From the NCBI GenBank assembly GCA_030412945.1, contig JAUHJS010000003.1:249507-313506 (forward strand): a stretch of 64,000 nt of DNA. The letters are read 5' to 3'. This document shows positions 1 through 8,210 of this stretch, piece after piece. A program made the position numbers and the translations under genes. The notes under the pieces were generated by a model, which was not told the origin of the DNA, ran no database searches, and saw nothing but the letters and a program-made list of their open reading frames with translations. Source of the stretch: Shiella aurantiaca. Lineage in GTDB: Bacteria > Bacteroidota > Bacteroidia > Cytophagales > Cyclobacteriaceae. The number at the start of each line of letters is the position of its first letter. Position 1 is the first letter of the stretch.

Positions 1-940
1 AGCCTCCTTGAGGCGCTTTCATTTCCCGAATCAGCCATGCAAAAGTTTGCGCTACTACTTTTTGGTAAAATGGATTTTTGGAAACGGCATAGGCTTCTGC
101 ATACAGACTCATCAGCTGGGCATTGTCATACAGCATTTTCTCGAAATGGGGAGCAAACCATTCACCATCTACCGAATAGCGGCAAAATCCACCACCCAAA
201 GTATCATAAATGCCTCCTAAGGCCATGCGGTCCAGCGTAAGGTAGACCTGATTGAGTGCTTCCTGATCTTTCTGCATCACGCCATAGCGTAATAGAAATG
301 CCCAAATGCTAGGCATAGGGAACTTAGGTGCTTTTTTCTGACCTCCCCATTGCCTGTCAAACTTTAGGTTGAGCTTTTGCACGGCCACTTGCAATTCATC
401 CAAATGGAAATCATGCTCGCTGGGGCGTAGGTTATATTTTTCACTGTCGCTACGCGATAGGGTAGCCAAAAAGTTATTGGCACTTTCGCTGAGCTCAGTT
501 CTATGTTCTACAAAAGCCTTATGTACTTGATTCAGAATGTTTTCAAAAGCAGCCGCAGGGAAATAAGTGCCTCCGTAAAATGGGCGCTGATCGGGCAAGA
601 GAAATACGTTGAGCGGCCAACCTCCTTGCAGGCCCATAGCTTGCACCGCATCCATGTAAATCTGGTCTACATCGGGGCGTTCTTCCCTATCTACCTTAAT
701 GCAAATAAAATACTCATTCATTAAAGTAGCAATGGCTTCATTTTCAAAGCTTTCACGCTCCATTACATGGCACCAATGACAAGCCGAATAGCCAATGCTC
801 ACCAATATGGGTTTGTCTTCGGCTTGGGCTTTTTGCAGGATTTCAGCCGACCACGGAAACCAGTTGACCGGGTTGTGGGCATGCTGAAGCAAATAGGGGC
901 TGCTGCTATGGATGAGGGCGTTGGTATGGGTTGTTTTCAT
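1..940 (-). CDS. DUF255 / thioredoxin-fold YyaL-family protein, C-terminal part outside window
   Basis: Reading the minus strand from the ATG at 938-940 gives an open frame to the window edge (about 313 residues). The start reads [20 protein letters not shown], followed by NPVNWFPW, then [14 protein letters not shown] and [15 protein letters not shown]. These are the hallmarks of the DUF255 (YyaL/spermatogenesis-associated protein 20) family: an N-terminal thioredoxin-like domain with a CxxC motif (CHWC) joined to an alpha/alpha six-barrel domain. Family members are usually near 680 residues, so roughly half is visible. The exact biochemical role is not established for the family; a redox or sugar-related function has been suggested. 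The truncation is by the window, not by mutation. Confidence 0.93.
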   Translation of the reverse strand, partial: MKTTHTNALIHSSSPYLLQHAHNPVNWFPWSAEILQKAQAEDKPILVSIGYSACHWCHVMERESFENEAIATLMNEYFICIKVDREERPDVDQIYMDAVQAMGLQGGWPLNVFLLPDQRPFYGGTYFPAAAFENILNQVHKAFVEHRTELSESANNFLATLSRSDSEKYNLRPSEHDFHLDELQVAVQKLNLKFDRQWGGQKKAPKFPMPSIWAFLLRYGVMQKDQEALNQVYLTLDRMALGGIYDTLGGGFCRYSVDGEWFAPHFEKMLYDNAQLMSLYAEAYAVSKNPFYQKVVAQTFAWLIREMKAPQGG

Positions 941-1041
941 AGGTCGTGAAGCTAACAAAGTAAACACTTTTTCCCTTGAAATAATGCGATTAAAGGCATT
1001 CTTCTGCTATATTTATGAATAACCCACTAAATAGGAATGAT

Positions 1042-1476
1042 ATGAAAAAAGGGATATTAAAGCTTAGCGCTGTACTTTTTATGCTAAGTGCACTTCTTAA
1101 TGCTTGTTCGGAAGATGTGGAAGACGGAAGTCCGCTAGGTCCTTTTGAAGGCTATGAAACGTGGACGGTCATTCATAGTTATTCAGGGCCTAGGTTATCG
1201 GGGGCAGCTCACGATACTGATCCGCGCGAAATTTTTAGTAAAAATGGCGCGCTTGAGGTAGAAACCGATGGGGAATTGCCGATTGGCAGTATGTTGGTGA
1301 AGGAAATTGGGGGAGGAGTTGTGCAGATTGTAGGCATGCGCAAAACAAAAAAAGGCGATACCGGATGGGAGTATTGGGATCTGAAAGCAGGGGCTAATCT
1401 GGGTGCGAGCAATTTCTGTTTCTCTTGCCACGAAACCGCCACCACCGATTATGTTTTCTCGGTAGAGGATTTATAA
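1042..1476 (+). CDS. Lipoprotein with single CxxCH haem motif, cytochrome P460-like
   Basis: A 144-residue protein starting MKKGILKLSAVLFML and reaching a lipobox at LLNAC, so it is probably an outer-membrane or periplasmic lipoprotein. An upstream in-frame ATG at 1015 would add nine residues before the signal peptide, so 1042 is preferred. The end contains NFCFSCHETATTDYVFS, a CxxCH c-type haem attachment site, preceded by GWEYWDL. This arrangement is typical of small cytochrome P460-like domains (haem near the C-terminus). No axial-ligand partner or maturation genes lie nearby. The stop lies inside the convergent GSCFA gene (28-bp overlap). P460 assignment is from motif layout only; the haem motif itself is seen directly. 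Confidence 0.75.
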   Translation: MKKGILKLSAVLFMLSALLNACSEDVEDGSPLGPFEGYETWTVIHSYSGPRLSGAAHDTDPREIFSKNGALEVETDGELPIGSMLVKEIGGGVVQIVGMRKTKKGDTGWEYWDLKAGANLGASNFCFSCHETATTDYVFSVEDL

Positions 1477-2447
1477 TTTTTTAGTTGCTGTTGCACAAAA
1501 GCGATTTCCGGAGTCATATCGGCTATAGCATGCAAGGTTTGGAGCTTTTCCAAAGTCTTCTCCAAGAAGGATTTATGATTGGTAGAATTGGGATGAAAAG
1601 GCTTGTGCAAGAGCGATTTGCGCACCTTGTCCCATTCCTGAATAAACTCTATAGTGCTGTCCTCAAAAAAGGTTTCCACAAATTTATCCCAGATATAGTC
1701 CTCTGCTACGGCCGAAGGGTGTATCATGTCGGCTTCATAAAAACGATAGTCGCGCAGATCGTCCATCATGATTTCGTAGCTCGGGAAATAATGCACTTCC
1801 GGAAAACGCTGCTTCAAGTTCTCGCAGGCTACGCGCAGTAAGGCTTTACTTACCGAATTGCCCTCAAAGGTTTCCTTGGTATGGCGCACCGGACTTACCG
1901 TTAAGAGGATTTTAGCATAGGGATTTACCTTGCGTAGTGAAGTGAGAAGGCTCTCAAAACCACTTTCTATTTCTTGCAGGTTCAGCAGGCGTTTGTTGAA
2001 TACCGTCTGCGGGATTTTATGGCAATTGGCCACTAGCTGACCCGTATCTTTTCTTTCGTATATCCAGGCCGTTCCAAGGGTAATAATAAGCCAATCAGCT
2101 ATTTGCAGGAATTCGGAAGTTTCCTGCTTGAGCAGGTCAATTTTGCCCATCAACTCCTGTTTACTTTGCCCGAAAATCTCTGAATGTACATTGTAATGAT
2201 AGTATACGCCTTGGTTTTCCACTACTTGCGAAGGGTCAGTAGGGGTTTGCTTGATGGATTCTTCCAAAATGGAGCAAATGCTCAGGGGATTGAAAAGAAT
2301 TCCAAAAGGATTGGTCAGCGAAAGGAACTTGGCGGAAGCCAATCTGCTACCCATTCGGTCGGCAAAGCAGCTTCCCACGCTAATCAAGGGCGATTCAAGG
2401 CCTATTTTATAGGGGCTGGGAATAATAGGAATCTCGGTACGGAACAT
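1449..2447 (-). CDS. GSCFA domain protein
   Basis: A 332-residue protein beginning MFRTEIPIIP, with ISVGSCFADRMG close to the N-terminus; GSCFA is the diagnostic motif of this SGNH-hydrolase-like family. Later blocks such as IITLGTAWIYE, LLTVSPVRHT and the C-terminal DMIHPSAVAEDYIW (DxxHP) fit an SGNH/GDSL catalytic layout with Ser early and Asp/His late. The frame remains open to 2624, but the extra 59 residues run through a terminator and lack family character, so ATG 2447 is chosen. No signal peptide, so it is probably cytoplasmic. Substrate is unknown for the family. Convergent overlap of 28 bp with the haem lipoprotein gene. Confidence 0.92.
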   Translation of the reverse strand: MFRTEIPIIPSPYKIGLESPLISVGSCFADRMGSRLASAKFLSLTNPFGILFNPLSICSILEESIKQTPTDPSQVVENQGVYYHYNVHSEIFGQSKQELMGKIDLLKQETSEFLQIADWLIITLGTAWIYERKDTGQLVANCHKIPQTVFNKRLLNLQEIESGFESLLTSLRKVNPYAKILLTVSPVRHTKETFEGNSVSKALLRVACENLKQRFPEVHYFPSYEIMMDDLRDYRFYEADMIHPSAVAEDYIWDKFVETFFEDSTIEFIQEWDKVRKSLLHKPFHPNSTNHKSFLEKTLEKLQTLHAIADMTPEIAFVQQQLKNYKSSTEKT

Positions 2448-2522
2448 GGTACAAAGAACGGAAAATTTGATGGCTGATTTTGAAAACTCTCTAAAATAAT
2501 GAGCGCTTAATCCATTAGGTGA

Positions 2523-2566
2523 AATAAAAAAAGCGCTAACCGTTTCCGATACGCGCTTTTCTGTAG
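2523..2566 (-). terminator. Terminator after the orphan lipoprotein gene (near-copy of the rplI terminator)
   Basis: On the minus strand a GCGC...GCGC stem around a CGGAAACGG-type loop is followed by seven T. It matches the element at 3011-3053 at all but three positions over about 39 bp; two of the changes weaken the lower stem. It lies just beyond the stop of the minus-strand lipoprotein gene. Confidence 0.75.
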
Positions 2567-2580
2567 AGAGAAGTAAGTTA

Positions 2581-2937
2581 TTATAGATCAAAGACCAATA
2601 CCAACATAGGGGGATCGCTGTCATCAGGTGCTTGGTAGGTAGTTACATAATATTGGGTTAACCTATTAAGATTATATCCACCATACCGAAAGCTAAGTAA
2701 ATCTCCTTTAAATTGATGAACAGGATTATCTTTTGTTCCTACATAGATTGTTCCTCCATCTGGGGTGTTAAACTCAGTATCCCTAACATCAAATACGTAA
2801 GCATTATTGTTTTGAATTACAGATTGGAGTTCTTTGGCTATTAACTCCCCCGAAGTGAAATATTCTTCCTTCTGGCATGAGCTTGTTATAATCAACAATA
2901 CTGTAAACAAAATTGATGTGAGTGATTTAGTATTCAT
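2581..2937 (-). CDS. Small lipoprotein of unknown function
   Basis: A 118-residue protein starting MNTKSLTSILFTVLLIITSS with Cys directly after, a clean lipoprotein signal (lipobox ITSSC). The mature part contains NAYVFDVRDTEF, GGTIYVGTKDNP and a hydrophobic end, PPMLVLVFDL, but no domain I recognise. It stands alone between two nearly identical terminators and its DNA is more AT-rich than its neighbours, as if it had been inserted downstream of the ribosomal operon (inference). It is transcribed in the same direction as rplI, but the strong terminator at 3011 suggests it needs its own promoter in 2940-3010. Confidence 0.7.
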   Translation of the reverse strand: MNTKSLTSILFTVLLIITSSCQKEEYFTSGELIAKELQSVIQNNNAYVFDVRDTEFNTPDGGTIYVGTKDNPVHQFKGDLLSFRYGGYNLNRLTQYYVTTYQAPDDSDPPMLVLVFDL

Positions 2938-3010
2938 TTGAAATAAGCTAGTAAATAAGTTCTTTCTTTAGTCTGACTGAATGCAAAATAATACATTTGA
3001 AATAATATGT

Positions 3011-3053
3011 ATAAAAAAAGCGCTTACCGTTTCCGATAAGCGCCTTTCTGTAC
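3011..3053 (-). terminator. Rho-independent terminator of the rpsF-rpsR-rplI operon
   Basis: On the minus strand GCGCTTA pairs perfectly with TAAGCGC across a 10-nt loop, followed by seven T. It lies 14 bases beyond the rplI stop. Confidence 0.9.
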
Positions 3054-3066
3054 AATTGGGTGGGTA

Positions 3067-3510
3067 TTAGTGACCTACCACTTCAAATTTCACTTGGTGT
3101 TTCACTTCTTTGTGAAGATCTAGGGTGGCAGTAAACTGACCAGCCATTTTCACTTCAGAATTGAAAGCTATTTTCTTCCTATCCACATCAAAACCTTTGG
3201 CCTTAAGGGCATCAGAGATTTGAAGGGTAGTAACCGCACCAAAGATTTTACCACTTTCACCTACTTTAGCAGAGATTTCCAAGGTGATATCACCAATAGC
3301 AGCAGCTAGGTTAGCGGCATCTTGCTTAATTTTTTCGGCTTTGTGGGCTGCCTGACGGATGTTCTCGGCAATCATTTTCTTGTTGGATACATTGGCGATG
3401 ATAGCAAAGCCCTGAGGGATAAGGTAGTTTCTACCATAACCAGGTTTTACGTTCACCACATCGTTTTTATAGCCAAGTCCGTTGATATCTTGTTTTAATA
3501 TAACTTCCAT
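3067..3510 (-). CDS. rplI: 50S ribosomal protein L9
   Basis: A 147-residue protein with the classic L9 N-terminus, MEVILKQDINGLGYKNDVVN, and the signature GYGRNYLIPQGFA. The long connecting helix (roughly residues 42-75) and the C-terminal domain with SGKIFGAVTTLQI follow at normal family length (about 148). It binds 23S rRNA near the L1 stalk and helps maintain reading frame. It is the last gene of the rpsF-rpsR-rplI operon, 45 bp after rpsR, and is closed by a strong terminator. Confidence 0.98.
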   Translation of the reverse strand: MEVILKQDINGLGYKNDVVNVKPGYGRNYLIPQGFAIIANVSNKKMIAENIRQAAHKAEKIKQDAANLAAAIGDITLEISAKVGESGKIFGAVTTLQISDALKAKGFDVDRKKIAFNSEVKMAGQFTATLDLHKEVKHQVKFEVVGH

Positions 3511-3555
3511 TTTTTTACGCGTGTAATAGGTTTAACAAAAAACGGGGAATACCCA

Positions 3556-3807
3556 TTATTTCAAAGAATCGGTTACGTATGGAAGTAAGGCCATGTGTCT
3601 CGCTTTCTTCACGGCAGTAGCGATTTTCTTTTGGAATTTCAAGCTGGTGCCGGTCAATCTGCGAGGAAGGATTTTACCTTGCTCATTCACAAACTTCAAT
3701 AGGAAGTTGGCGTCTTTGTAATCGATGTACTTGATTCCGTTTTTCTTGAAACGGCAGTATTTCTTTTTGTTTTCTGTTCTGTTAACAGGCTCGTTCATTA
3801 ATGTCAT
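3556..3807 (-). CDS. rpsR: 30S ribosomal protein S18
   Basis: An 83-residue protein carrying the S18 core: [19 protein letters not shown], then [18 protein letters not shown] and the C-terminal [15 protein letters not shown]18 binds the platform of the 30S subunit together with S6, which is encoded directly upstream. Its ATG overlaps the rpsF stop in an ATGA arrangement, implying translational coupling. A second in-frame ATG three codons later (3798) could be the real start. Confidence 0.97.
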   Translation of the reverse strand: MTLMNEPVNRTENKKKYCRFKKNGIKYIDYKDANFLLKFVNEQGKILPRRLTGTSLKFQKKIATAVKKARHMALLPYVTDSLK

Positions 3808-4175
3808 GCGGCTTGCTCCTCCTTAGCTTCAGTTTTTTTGTTGAATTTTCCACTTCTTCTCTTCTCATTGTAAGCAGTAGCATGCTTGTCCAACACAGTA
3901 GTTAAGAAACGCATGATGCGCTCATCTCTTCTGTACTCGGTTTCTAAAGCGGCAACCACTTCGCTAGTAGCAGTAAATTCAAGGAAGATGTAAAAACCAG
4001 TAGTTTTGTGCTGGATGGTGTAAGCCAATTTCTTAAGCCCCCAGTTTTCTTCATTGATGATTTCGGCCTTATTGTCAGTAAGGACTTTTTTGAACTTTTC
4101 GACAGTATCCTTCATCTGTGACTCAGACAAAACGGGATTCAAAATGAATACTGTCTCGTAATTTCTACGTACCAT
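3804..4175 (-). CDS. rpsF: 30S ribosomal protein S6
   Basis: A 123-residue protein beginning [18 protein letters not shown], with the S6 ferredoxin-like fold blocks [19 protein letters not shown] and [15 protein letters not shown]. The C-terminus is a basic/acidic tail ([11 protein letters not shown]) as usual. S6 pairs with S18 on the 30S platform. It is the first gene of the operon; a good Bacteroidota promoter lies 38-68 bp upstream. Confidence 0.98.
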   Translation of the reverse strand: MVRRNYETVFILNPVLSESQMKDTVEKFKKVLTDNKAEIINEENWGLKKLAYTIQHKTTGFYIFLEFTATSEVVAALETEYRRDERIMRFLTTVLDKHATAYNEKRRSGKFNKKTEAKEEQAA

Positions 4176-4212
4176 AAATAATGTTAATGTTAAGTAATTA
4201 TACTTTGGGCTG

Positions 4213-4243
4213 CAAAGATAGAGGCTTTGCTGATATTTTCCAA
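4213..4243 (-). promoter_or_regulatory. Promoter of the rpsF operon (Bacteroidota type)
   Basis: Minus strand: TTG (complement of 4241-4243), a 20-nt spacer, then TATCTTTG (complement of 4213-4220). This matches the Bacteroidota sigma-A -33 TTG / -7 TAnnTTTG consensus, and places transcription start roughly 30 nt before the rpsF ATG. Confidence 0.75.
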
Positions 4244-4442
4244 GAGTTGCTTGGCTCTTTTATGGTGTTTGTGCAGCCTTTAGGTAATGGCTATCAGCGA
4301 GTAGCGTAAAATTAGCTAATTTTTGTATTTTCAAGCCTAATAAACCCAATCACCCTATGAAATGAGCAAAAAAATACCCCTATCCAAGGGAGTGATTCTC
4401 TTTTGCGAATTCCATGAGACCATTAAAAACAATTATTAACCC

Positions 4443-5162
4443 ATGAAAAAACATTTTTTACGCCTCCTTCTTGGAGGATTTTTACTCGGTCAGTCGCCCT
4501 TGATGGCGCAAAGTGCCTGCGAAAGTTTGTATCTGCGCGAAGGTGCTACTTATGAAATGCTCTCTTTTAATGCCAAAGGCAAGCAGGAGGGAAGCTCGCG
4601 CGGAAAGGTGCTCTCGGTGAGCCAATCGGGCAATGAAAAAACTGCACAAGTGCAATTTACAGTGCTAGATGCCAAAGGGAAAGAACTTAATCAAGCTGAA
4701 GTGGCCTATGCCTGTGAAGGCGATGTGCTGAAAATCGACATGGAAAACTTCCTCAATCAAGAGGCCCTCAAAGCCTATCAAAATATGGAAGTTAGCATGG
4801 AATCGAGTCAGGTGGCCTATCCGCAAAATATGGCAGCCGGACAAACACTGGATGAAGGCACTATGAATATTGGGATAAAAAACAGCGGGGTAGCGTTTGC
4901 CGATATCGAGATGAGCATGAAAGACCGCAAAGTAGAAGGGCAAGAATCCCTACAAGTAAAGGCGGGCACTTTTGAGGTGTTCAAGATATCATACACTTTG
5001 GTAATGAATACCAAAATGATGGGCATGAACATTCCTATGGAAGTAAAGGCGGTAGAATATTTCTCCAAGGAGCTGGGCGTAGTGAAGTCGGAAAGCTATA
5101 ATGCTAAGAATGGCAAGCTCATGGGTTATTCTGAGCTTGGTAGCTATTCTATACCGGATTGA
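4443..5162 (+). CDS. Secreted TapB-like / DUF3108-like protein
   Basis: A 239-residue protein with a signal peptide (MKKHFLRLLLGGFLLGQSPL, cleaved near AQS). The mature part is predicted beta-rich: GATYEMLSFNAKGKQEGSS opens it, GTFEVFKISYTLVMNTKMMG and VEYFSKELGVVKSESYN close it. This closing block resembles the pattern seen in TapB/DUF3108-type periplasmic proteins, in which a reported marker is tested for coming from a parent compound; function is not known. Downstream it ends one base before the convergent LytTR gene. Assignment to a family is tentative. Confidence 0.75.
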   Translation: MKKHFLRLLLGGFLLGQSPLMAQSACESLYLREGATYEMLSFNAKGKQEGSSRGKVLSVSQSGNEKTAQVQFTVLDAKGKELNQAEVAYACEGDVLKIDMENFLNQEALKAYQNMEVSMESSQVAYPQNMAAGQTLDEGTMNIGIKNSGVAFADIEMSMKDRKVEGQESLQVKAGTFEVFKISYTLVMNTKMMGMNIPMEVKAVEYFSKELGVVKSESYNAKNGKLMGYSELGSYSIPD

Positions 5163-5163
5163 T

Positions 5164-5577
5164 TTATTGGTTAAGCCAAGCCTTAAAATCGGCTACACGT
5201 TCTCTACTTACGATGAGTTCTTGATCGCTGGCCTGCAGCATTTCTAGTTTCAGTCTATTACTACTATGCTGCTTCATTTGTACAAGCGCATTGATATGAA
5301 TAATAGCCTTGCGACTAATGCGAAAAAAGCACTCAGGGTCGAGTAGGTCGGTGTCAAGTTCCTCGAGGCTGTGGTCGATGATATAGCGTAAAGGCGAAGA
5401 CTGGGTAACCAAATACACCGTTTTGCCCTCGGCATATATGAAACTCACCTCTTGTGCAGCTTTTACCTGCAATTTGTCTCCATAGCGAATGAGGAATCTT
5501 TTCTTGTAGTTTTTGCTTTCAGGAGCAAGACCTGAATTAATAGGAGTAAGTTGAAAAAGTGGTTGGCTTTGTTTCAT
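5164..5577 (-). CDS. LytTR-type DNA-binding regulator lacking a receiver domain
   Basis: A 137-residue protein whose residues 25-135 form a LytTR domain: VSFIYAEGKTVYLVT, SLEELDTDLLDPECFFRISR, KAIIHINALVQMK and a closing LIVSRERVADFKAWL. LytTR domains bind DNA through a beta fold and usually sit behind a response-regulator receiver. Here only about 24 residues precede the domain and no histidine kinase is adjacent. It may act as a stand-alone regulator or with a distant partner. Convergent with the TapB-like gene, one base apart. Confidence 0.9.
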   Translation of the reverse strand: MKQSQPLFQLTPINSGLAPESKNYKKRFLIRYGDKLQVKAAQEVSFIYAEGKTVYLVTQSSPLRYIIDHSLEELDTDLLDPECFFRISRKAIIHINALVQMKQHSSNRLKLEMLQASDQELIVSRERVADFKAWLNQ

Positions 5578-5631
5578 AGCACTTGTAAAACCCTTACAGT
5601 TGCCAAATGTTCACCTATTGGCTACCGTTCA

Positions 5632-5664
5632 TAAAAAAAGCGCCCTTTCACAGGGCGCTTTTTG
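5632..5664. terminator. Bidirectional terminator between the LytTR and fasciclin genes
   Basis: GCGCCCT, five-base loop, AGGGCGC flanked by A7 on one side and T5 on the other. It lies 20 bases beyond the stop of the minus-strand fasciclin gene and would terminate in either direction. Confidence 0.9.
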
Positions 5665-5684
5665 CTTCTATCGTTTGGGTGTTT

Positions 5685-8021
5685 TTATAAACTGGGCACC
5701 AATACCCCGTCTATCACGTGCACCACACCATTGGCTATGGCCACATTGGCGGTGGTAACGGTGTGTACAGTACCTTCACTATCGGTTACCGTTACTGCAT
5801 CACCGGAAACATTTATAGTAAGTGTTTCTCCCGCAAGGGTTTCTACTGTCATGTCATCGGTTAGATTGAAAGAGAAGGCTACTGAAGGAACTACATGGAA
5901 ACCTAACACCTTTTCAAGGTTTGCAACTCCTCCAATGGCGGTTACTAATTCATCAAGATTGGTGGCTTCAAAGCGCGCTAGTAACTCATCAAATGCGGCA
6001 TTAGAAGGAGCGAATACGGTAATTGCTTCGGCATCTAATAATGTGCTTCCCAAGTTAGCCTCTGTTACAGCTGCTAAAAGAGTGGTAAGTCCGGCACTTT
6101 CTGCAGCTTCCACTACAGTAGGTAACTCTAAGTCAGGTACTACCACGCCATCAATCACATGCACTACACCATTGGCAATTTCCACATCGGCAGTGCTTAC
6201 ATTGTATACGCTACCTGCGGCATCGGTTACTGTTACTGCACTACCTGTTTTGGTTACAGTGAGTACTTGACCGTTAAGTGTCGTAAATTCTTGCGCTCCT
6301 TCTGCCAAATCCGTGCTGAAGGCCACTGCGGGCACAACATGGAATCCAAGGACAGAAACCAGTTTCTCTAATCCTCCGATACGAATTACCAATTCGTCAA
6401 GCGTAGAAGCGTTAAGAGCCGTTAGTAAGTTGCCAAACGCTTCGTTGGTGGGAGCAAATACCGTGATGGCTTCGGCTTCCAATAAGGTGGAACCCAAATC
6501 AGCTGCAGTAACGGCATCCAGTAAAGTAGTTAGTCCGGCTGCAGTGGCCGCATCTACCAAGTTAGGAGCTGGTTCCTCCAGTTCAGGAATCAAGACACCA
6601 TCAATCACGTGCACTACTCCGTTACCGATTACCACATTGGCGGTAGTTACAGAGAAGGTATTACCCGATACATCGGTAAGTGTTACATTATCACCACTTA
6701 GATTGATGGTAAGGATTTGACCGGCTAGTGTTTCTACGGTCATACCATCTGTTAAATCATGAGAGAAAGCTACTGTAGGCACCACGTGGTAACTCAATAC
6801 GGTACTTAATTTGTCAAGACCACCAAGTGCTTCTACCAACTCGTTTAAGTTAGCAGCTCCAAAATCTTCTAGCAAAGTGGTGAAAGCCTCATTGGTAGGA
6901 GCAAATACGGTAATGGCTTCCGCATCAAGCAAGGTGGCCCCTAAATCTGCGGCTGTTACAGCTTCAAGCAATACACTAAGTCCGGCTGCTTCGGCTGCTT
7001 CTACTACAGTAGGGTAGGATAAACTAGGAACTAATACGCCATCGATTACGTGTACAACTCCATTGCTGATGGCAACATCCGCTGCGCTTACCGAATATAC
7101 GGTTCCTTGCGCGTCTGTTACGGTTACACCACTATTTGTTTTGGTTACGGTAATTTCCTGTCCAGCCAGTGTGTTGAAGGTTTGTGCTCCGTCTGCCAAA
7201 TCGGTGCTAAAGGCTACCGCAGGCACCACATGAAATCCTAAAACTGTGCTTAATTGCTCTAAACCACCAAGCTCAGTAACCAATTTGGTCAAATCATCTA
7301 CATTATAGGCCTCCAGCAAAGCGGCAAAAGCATCGTTGGTTGGGGCAAATACAGTTAGTGCTTCTGCTTCTAAGAGCGTACTACCTAAATCAGCGGCTTC
7401 TACCGCAGCAAGTAGCGTGGTTAATCCAGCTTGAGTGGCTGCATCTACCAGATTAGGAAGTTCAGGCTCTTCGACATCTACTGATGGATCAAGCACGCCA
7501 TCGATAATGTGAATGATACCATTGCTGGCCTCGATATCGGCTTGTGAAACACGGATGCTACCATTCAAAATAACAGCCGCCCCGTCACGGGTAATAGCGA
7601 TAGAGGCGTCCTCCAGCAAGGTAGCGCGCGTTCCGGTTACTAATCCGGCTGCATTTACTTCTACACCCAATACGTGGTAGAGCAGGATGTCTCCCAAATC
7701 AGGATTGGCAAGCAATTCTTCTGCTGTCAATCCATTGGCCTCCAAAAACGCATTGAATGCATTGTTAGTAGGGGCAAAAACCGTGAAAGAGCCTTCGCCT
7801 TGCAGCGTGCCTAAGAGATTGGCTTCTTCTAGGGCAGCCACCAAGGTAGATAGCTCGGAAGTTTCTTGAGCAATTTCTGCTATGGTCTTGGGCTGCTCTG
7901 CAGTAGGCTCATCCTCTTCCTTGTCGCAAGCGCTCAAAACAAGAGTGATACTCATTACAAAAAGTAGCATCAAGCGCGATACGAGAGCTTGAGCTGAAAG
8001 TGTTTTAAATAATTTTGACAT
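5685..8021 (-). CDS. Lipoprotein with five tandem fasciclin (FAS1) domains
   Basis: A 778-residue protein starting with a lipoprotein signal (LFVMSITLVLSAC) and an acidic linker. Five FAS1 domains of about 140 residues follow, each with TVFAPTN or TVFAPSN (box H1) and a closing NGVVHVIDGVLVP-type H2 box. Domain 1 is divergent (YHVLGVEVNAAG, IIHIIDGVLDP). Domains 2 and 4 resemble each other (FHVVPAVAFSTDLA), as do 3 and 5 (TVETLAG in both), so a two-domain unit has been duplicated. FAS1 domains mediate adhesion to surfaces or polysaccharide. It is probably anchored in the outer membrane facing outward. Followed by a strong terminator. Confidence 0.95.
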   Translation of the reverse strand: MSKLFKTLSAQALVSRLMLLFVMSITLVLSACDKEEDEPTAEQPKTIAEIAQETSELSTLVAALEEANLLGTLQGEGSFTVFAPTNNAFNAFLEANGLTAEELLANPDLGDILLYHVLGVEVNAAGLVTGTRATLLEDASIAITRDGAAVILNGSIRVSQADIEASNGIIHIIDGVLDPSVDVEEPELPNLVDAATQAGLTTLLAAVEAADLGSTLLEAEALTVFAPTNDAFAALLEAYNVDDLTKLVTELGGLEQLSTVLGFHVVPAVAFSTDLADGAQTFNTLAGQEITVTKTNSGVTVTDAQGTVYSVSAADVAISNGVVHVIDGVLVPSLSYPTVVEAAEAAGLSVLLEAVTAADLGATLLDAEAITVFAPTNEAFTTLLEDFGAANLNELVEALGGLDKLSTVLSYHVVPTVAFSHDLTDGMTVETLAGQILTINLSGDNVTLTDVSGNTFSVTTANVVIGNGVVHVIDGVLIPELEEPAPNLVDAATAAGLTTLLDAVTAADLGSTLLEAEAITVFAPTNEAFGNLLTALNASTLDELVIRIGGLEKLVSVLGFHVVPAVAFSTDLAEGAQEFTTLNGQVLTVTKTGSAVTVTDAAGSVYNVSTADVEIANGVVHVIDGVVVPDLELPTVVEAAESAGLTTLLAAVTEANLGSTLLDAEAITVFAPSNAAFDELLARFEATNLDELVTAIGGVANLEKVLGFHVVPSVAFSFNLTDDMTVETLAGETLTINVSGDAVTVTDSEGTVHTVTTANVAIANGVVHVIDGVLVPSL

Positions 8022-8138
8022 AGGTGTAAAAGTTTGTTTAGGATTTTTGTTAATAAACTAAACAATGGATTTTTGATTACACCTTACACCCTGAATGGTC
8101 AGAATTACCTGATGAATGAAATGTATTTTGGAGTGAAA

Positions 8139-8180
8139 TGAAAAAGAGCTAGAGGCGTGTGTTGACCTTCTAGCCCTTTG
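8139..8180 (-). terminator. Terminator of the coiled-coil membrane protein gene
   Basis: Minus strand: GCTAGA and TCTAGC form the stem around a loop of about 15 nt, followed by CTTTTTC. It begins about 30 bases after the stop at 8211. Confidence 0.7.
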
Positions 8181-8210
8181 ATTGTGTTTTTGTTTTACTT
8201 TGTACAGATT

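Noticed and set aside
2523-3053. Flanking hairpins as ends of an insertion sequence
   Set aside because: They are direct, not inverted, repeats, no transposase lies between, and both function as terminators.
4362-4439. 25-codon frame ending just before the TapB-like gene
   Set aside because: No unusual composition, hairpin or conserved motif; too short to support as a gene or leader.
5662-7869. Several plus-strand frames opposite the fasciclin gene
   Set aside because: They mirror the repeats of the minus-strand gene, with no start context; antisense shadows.
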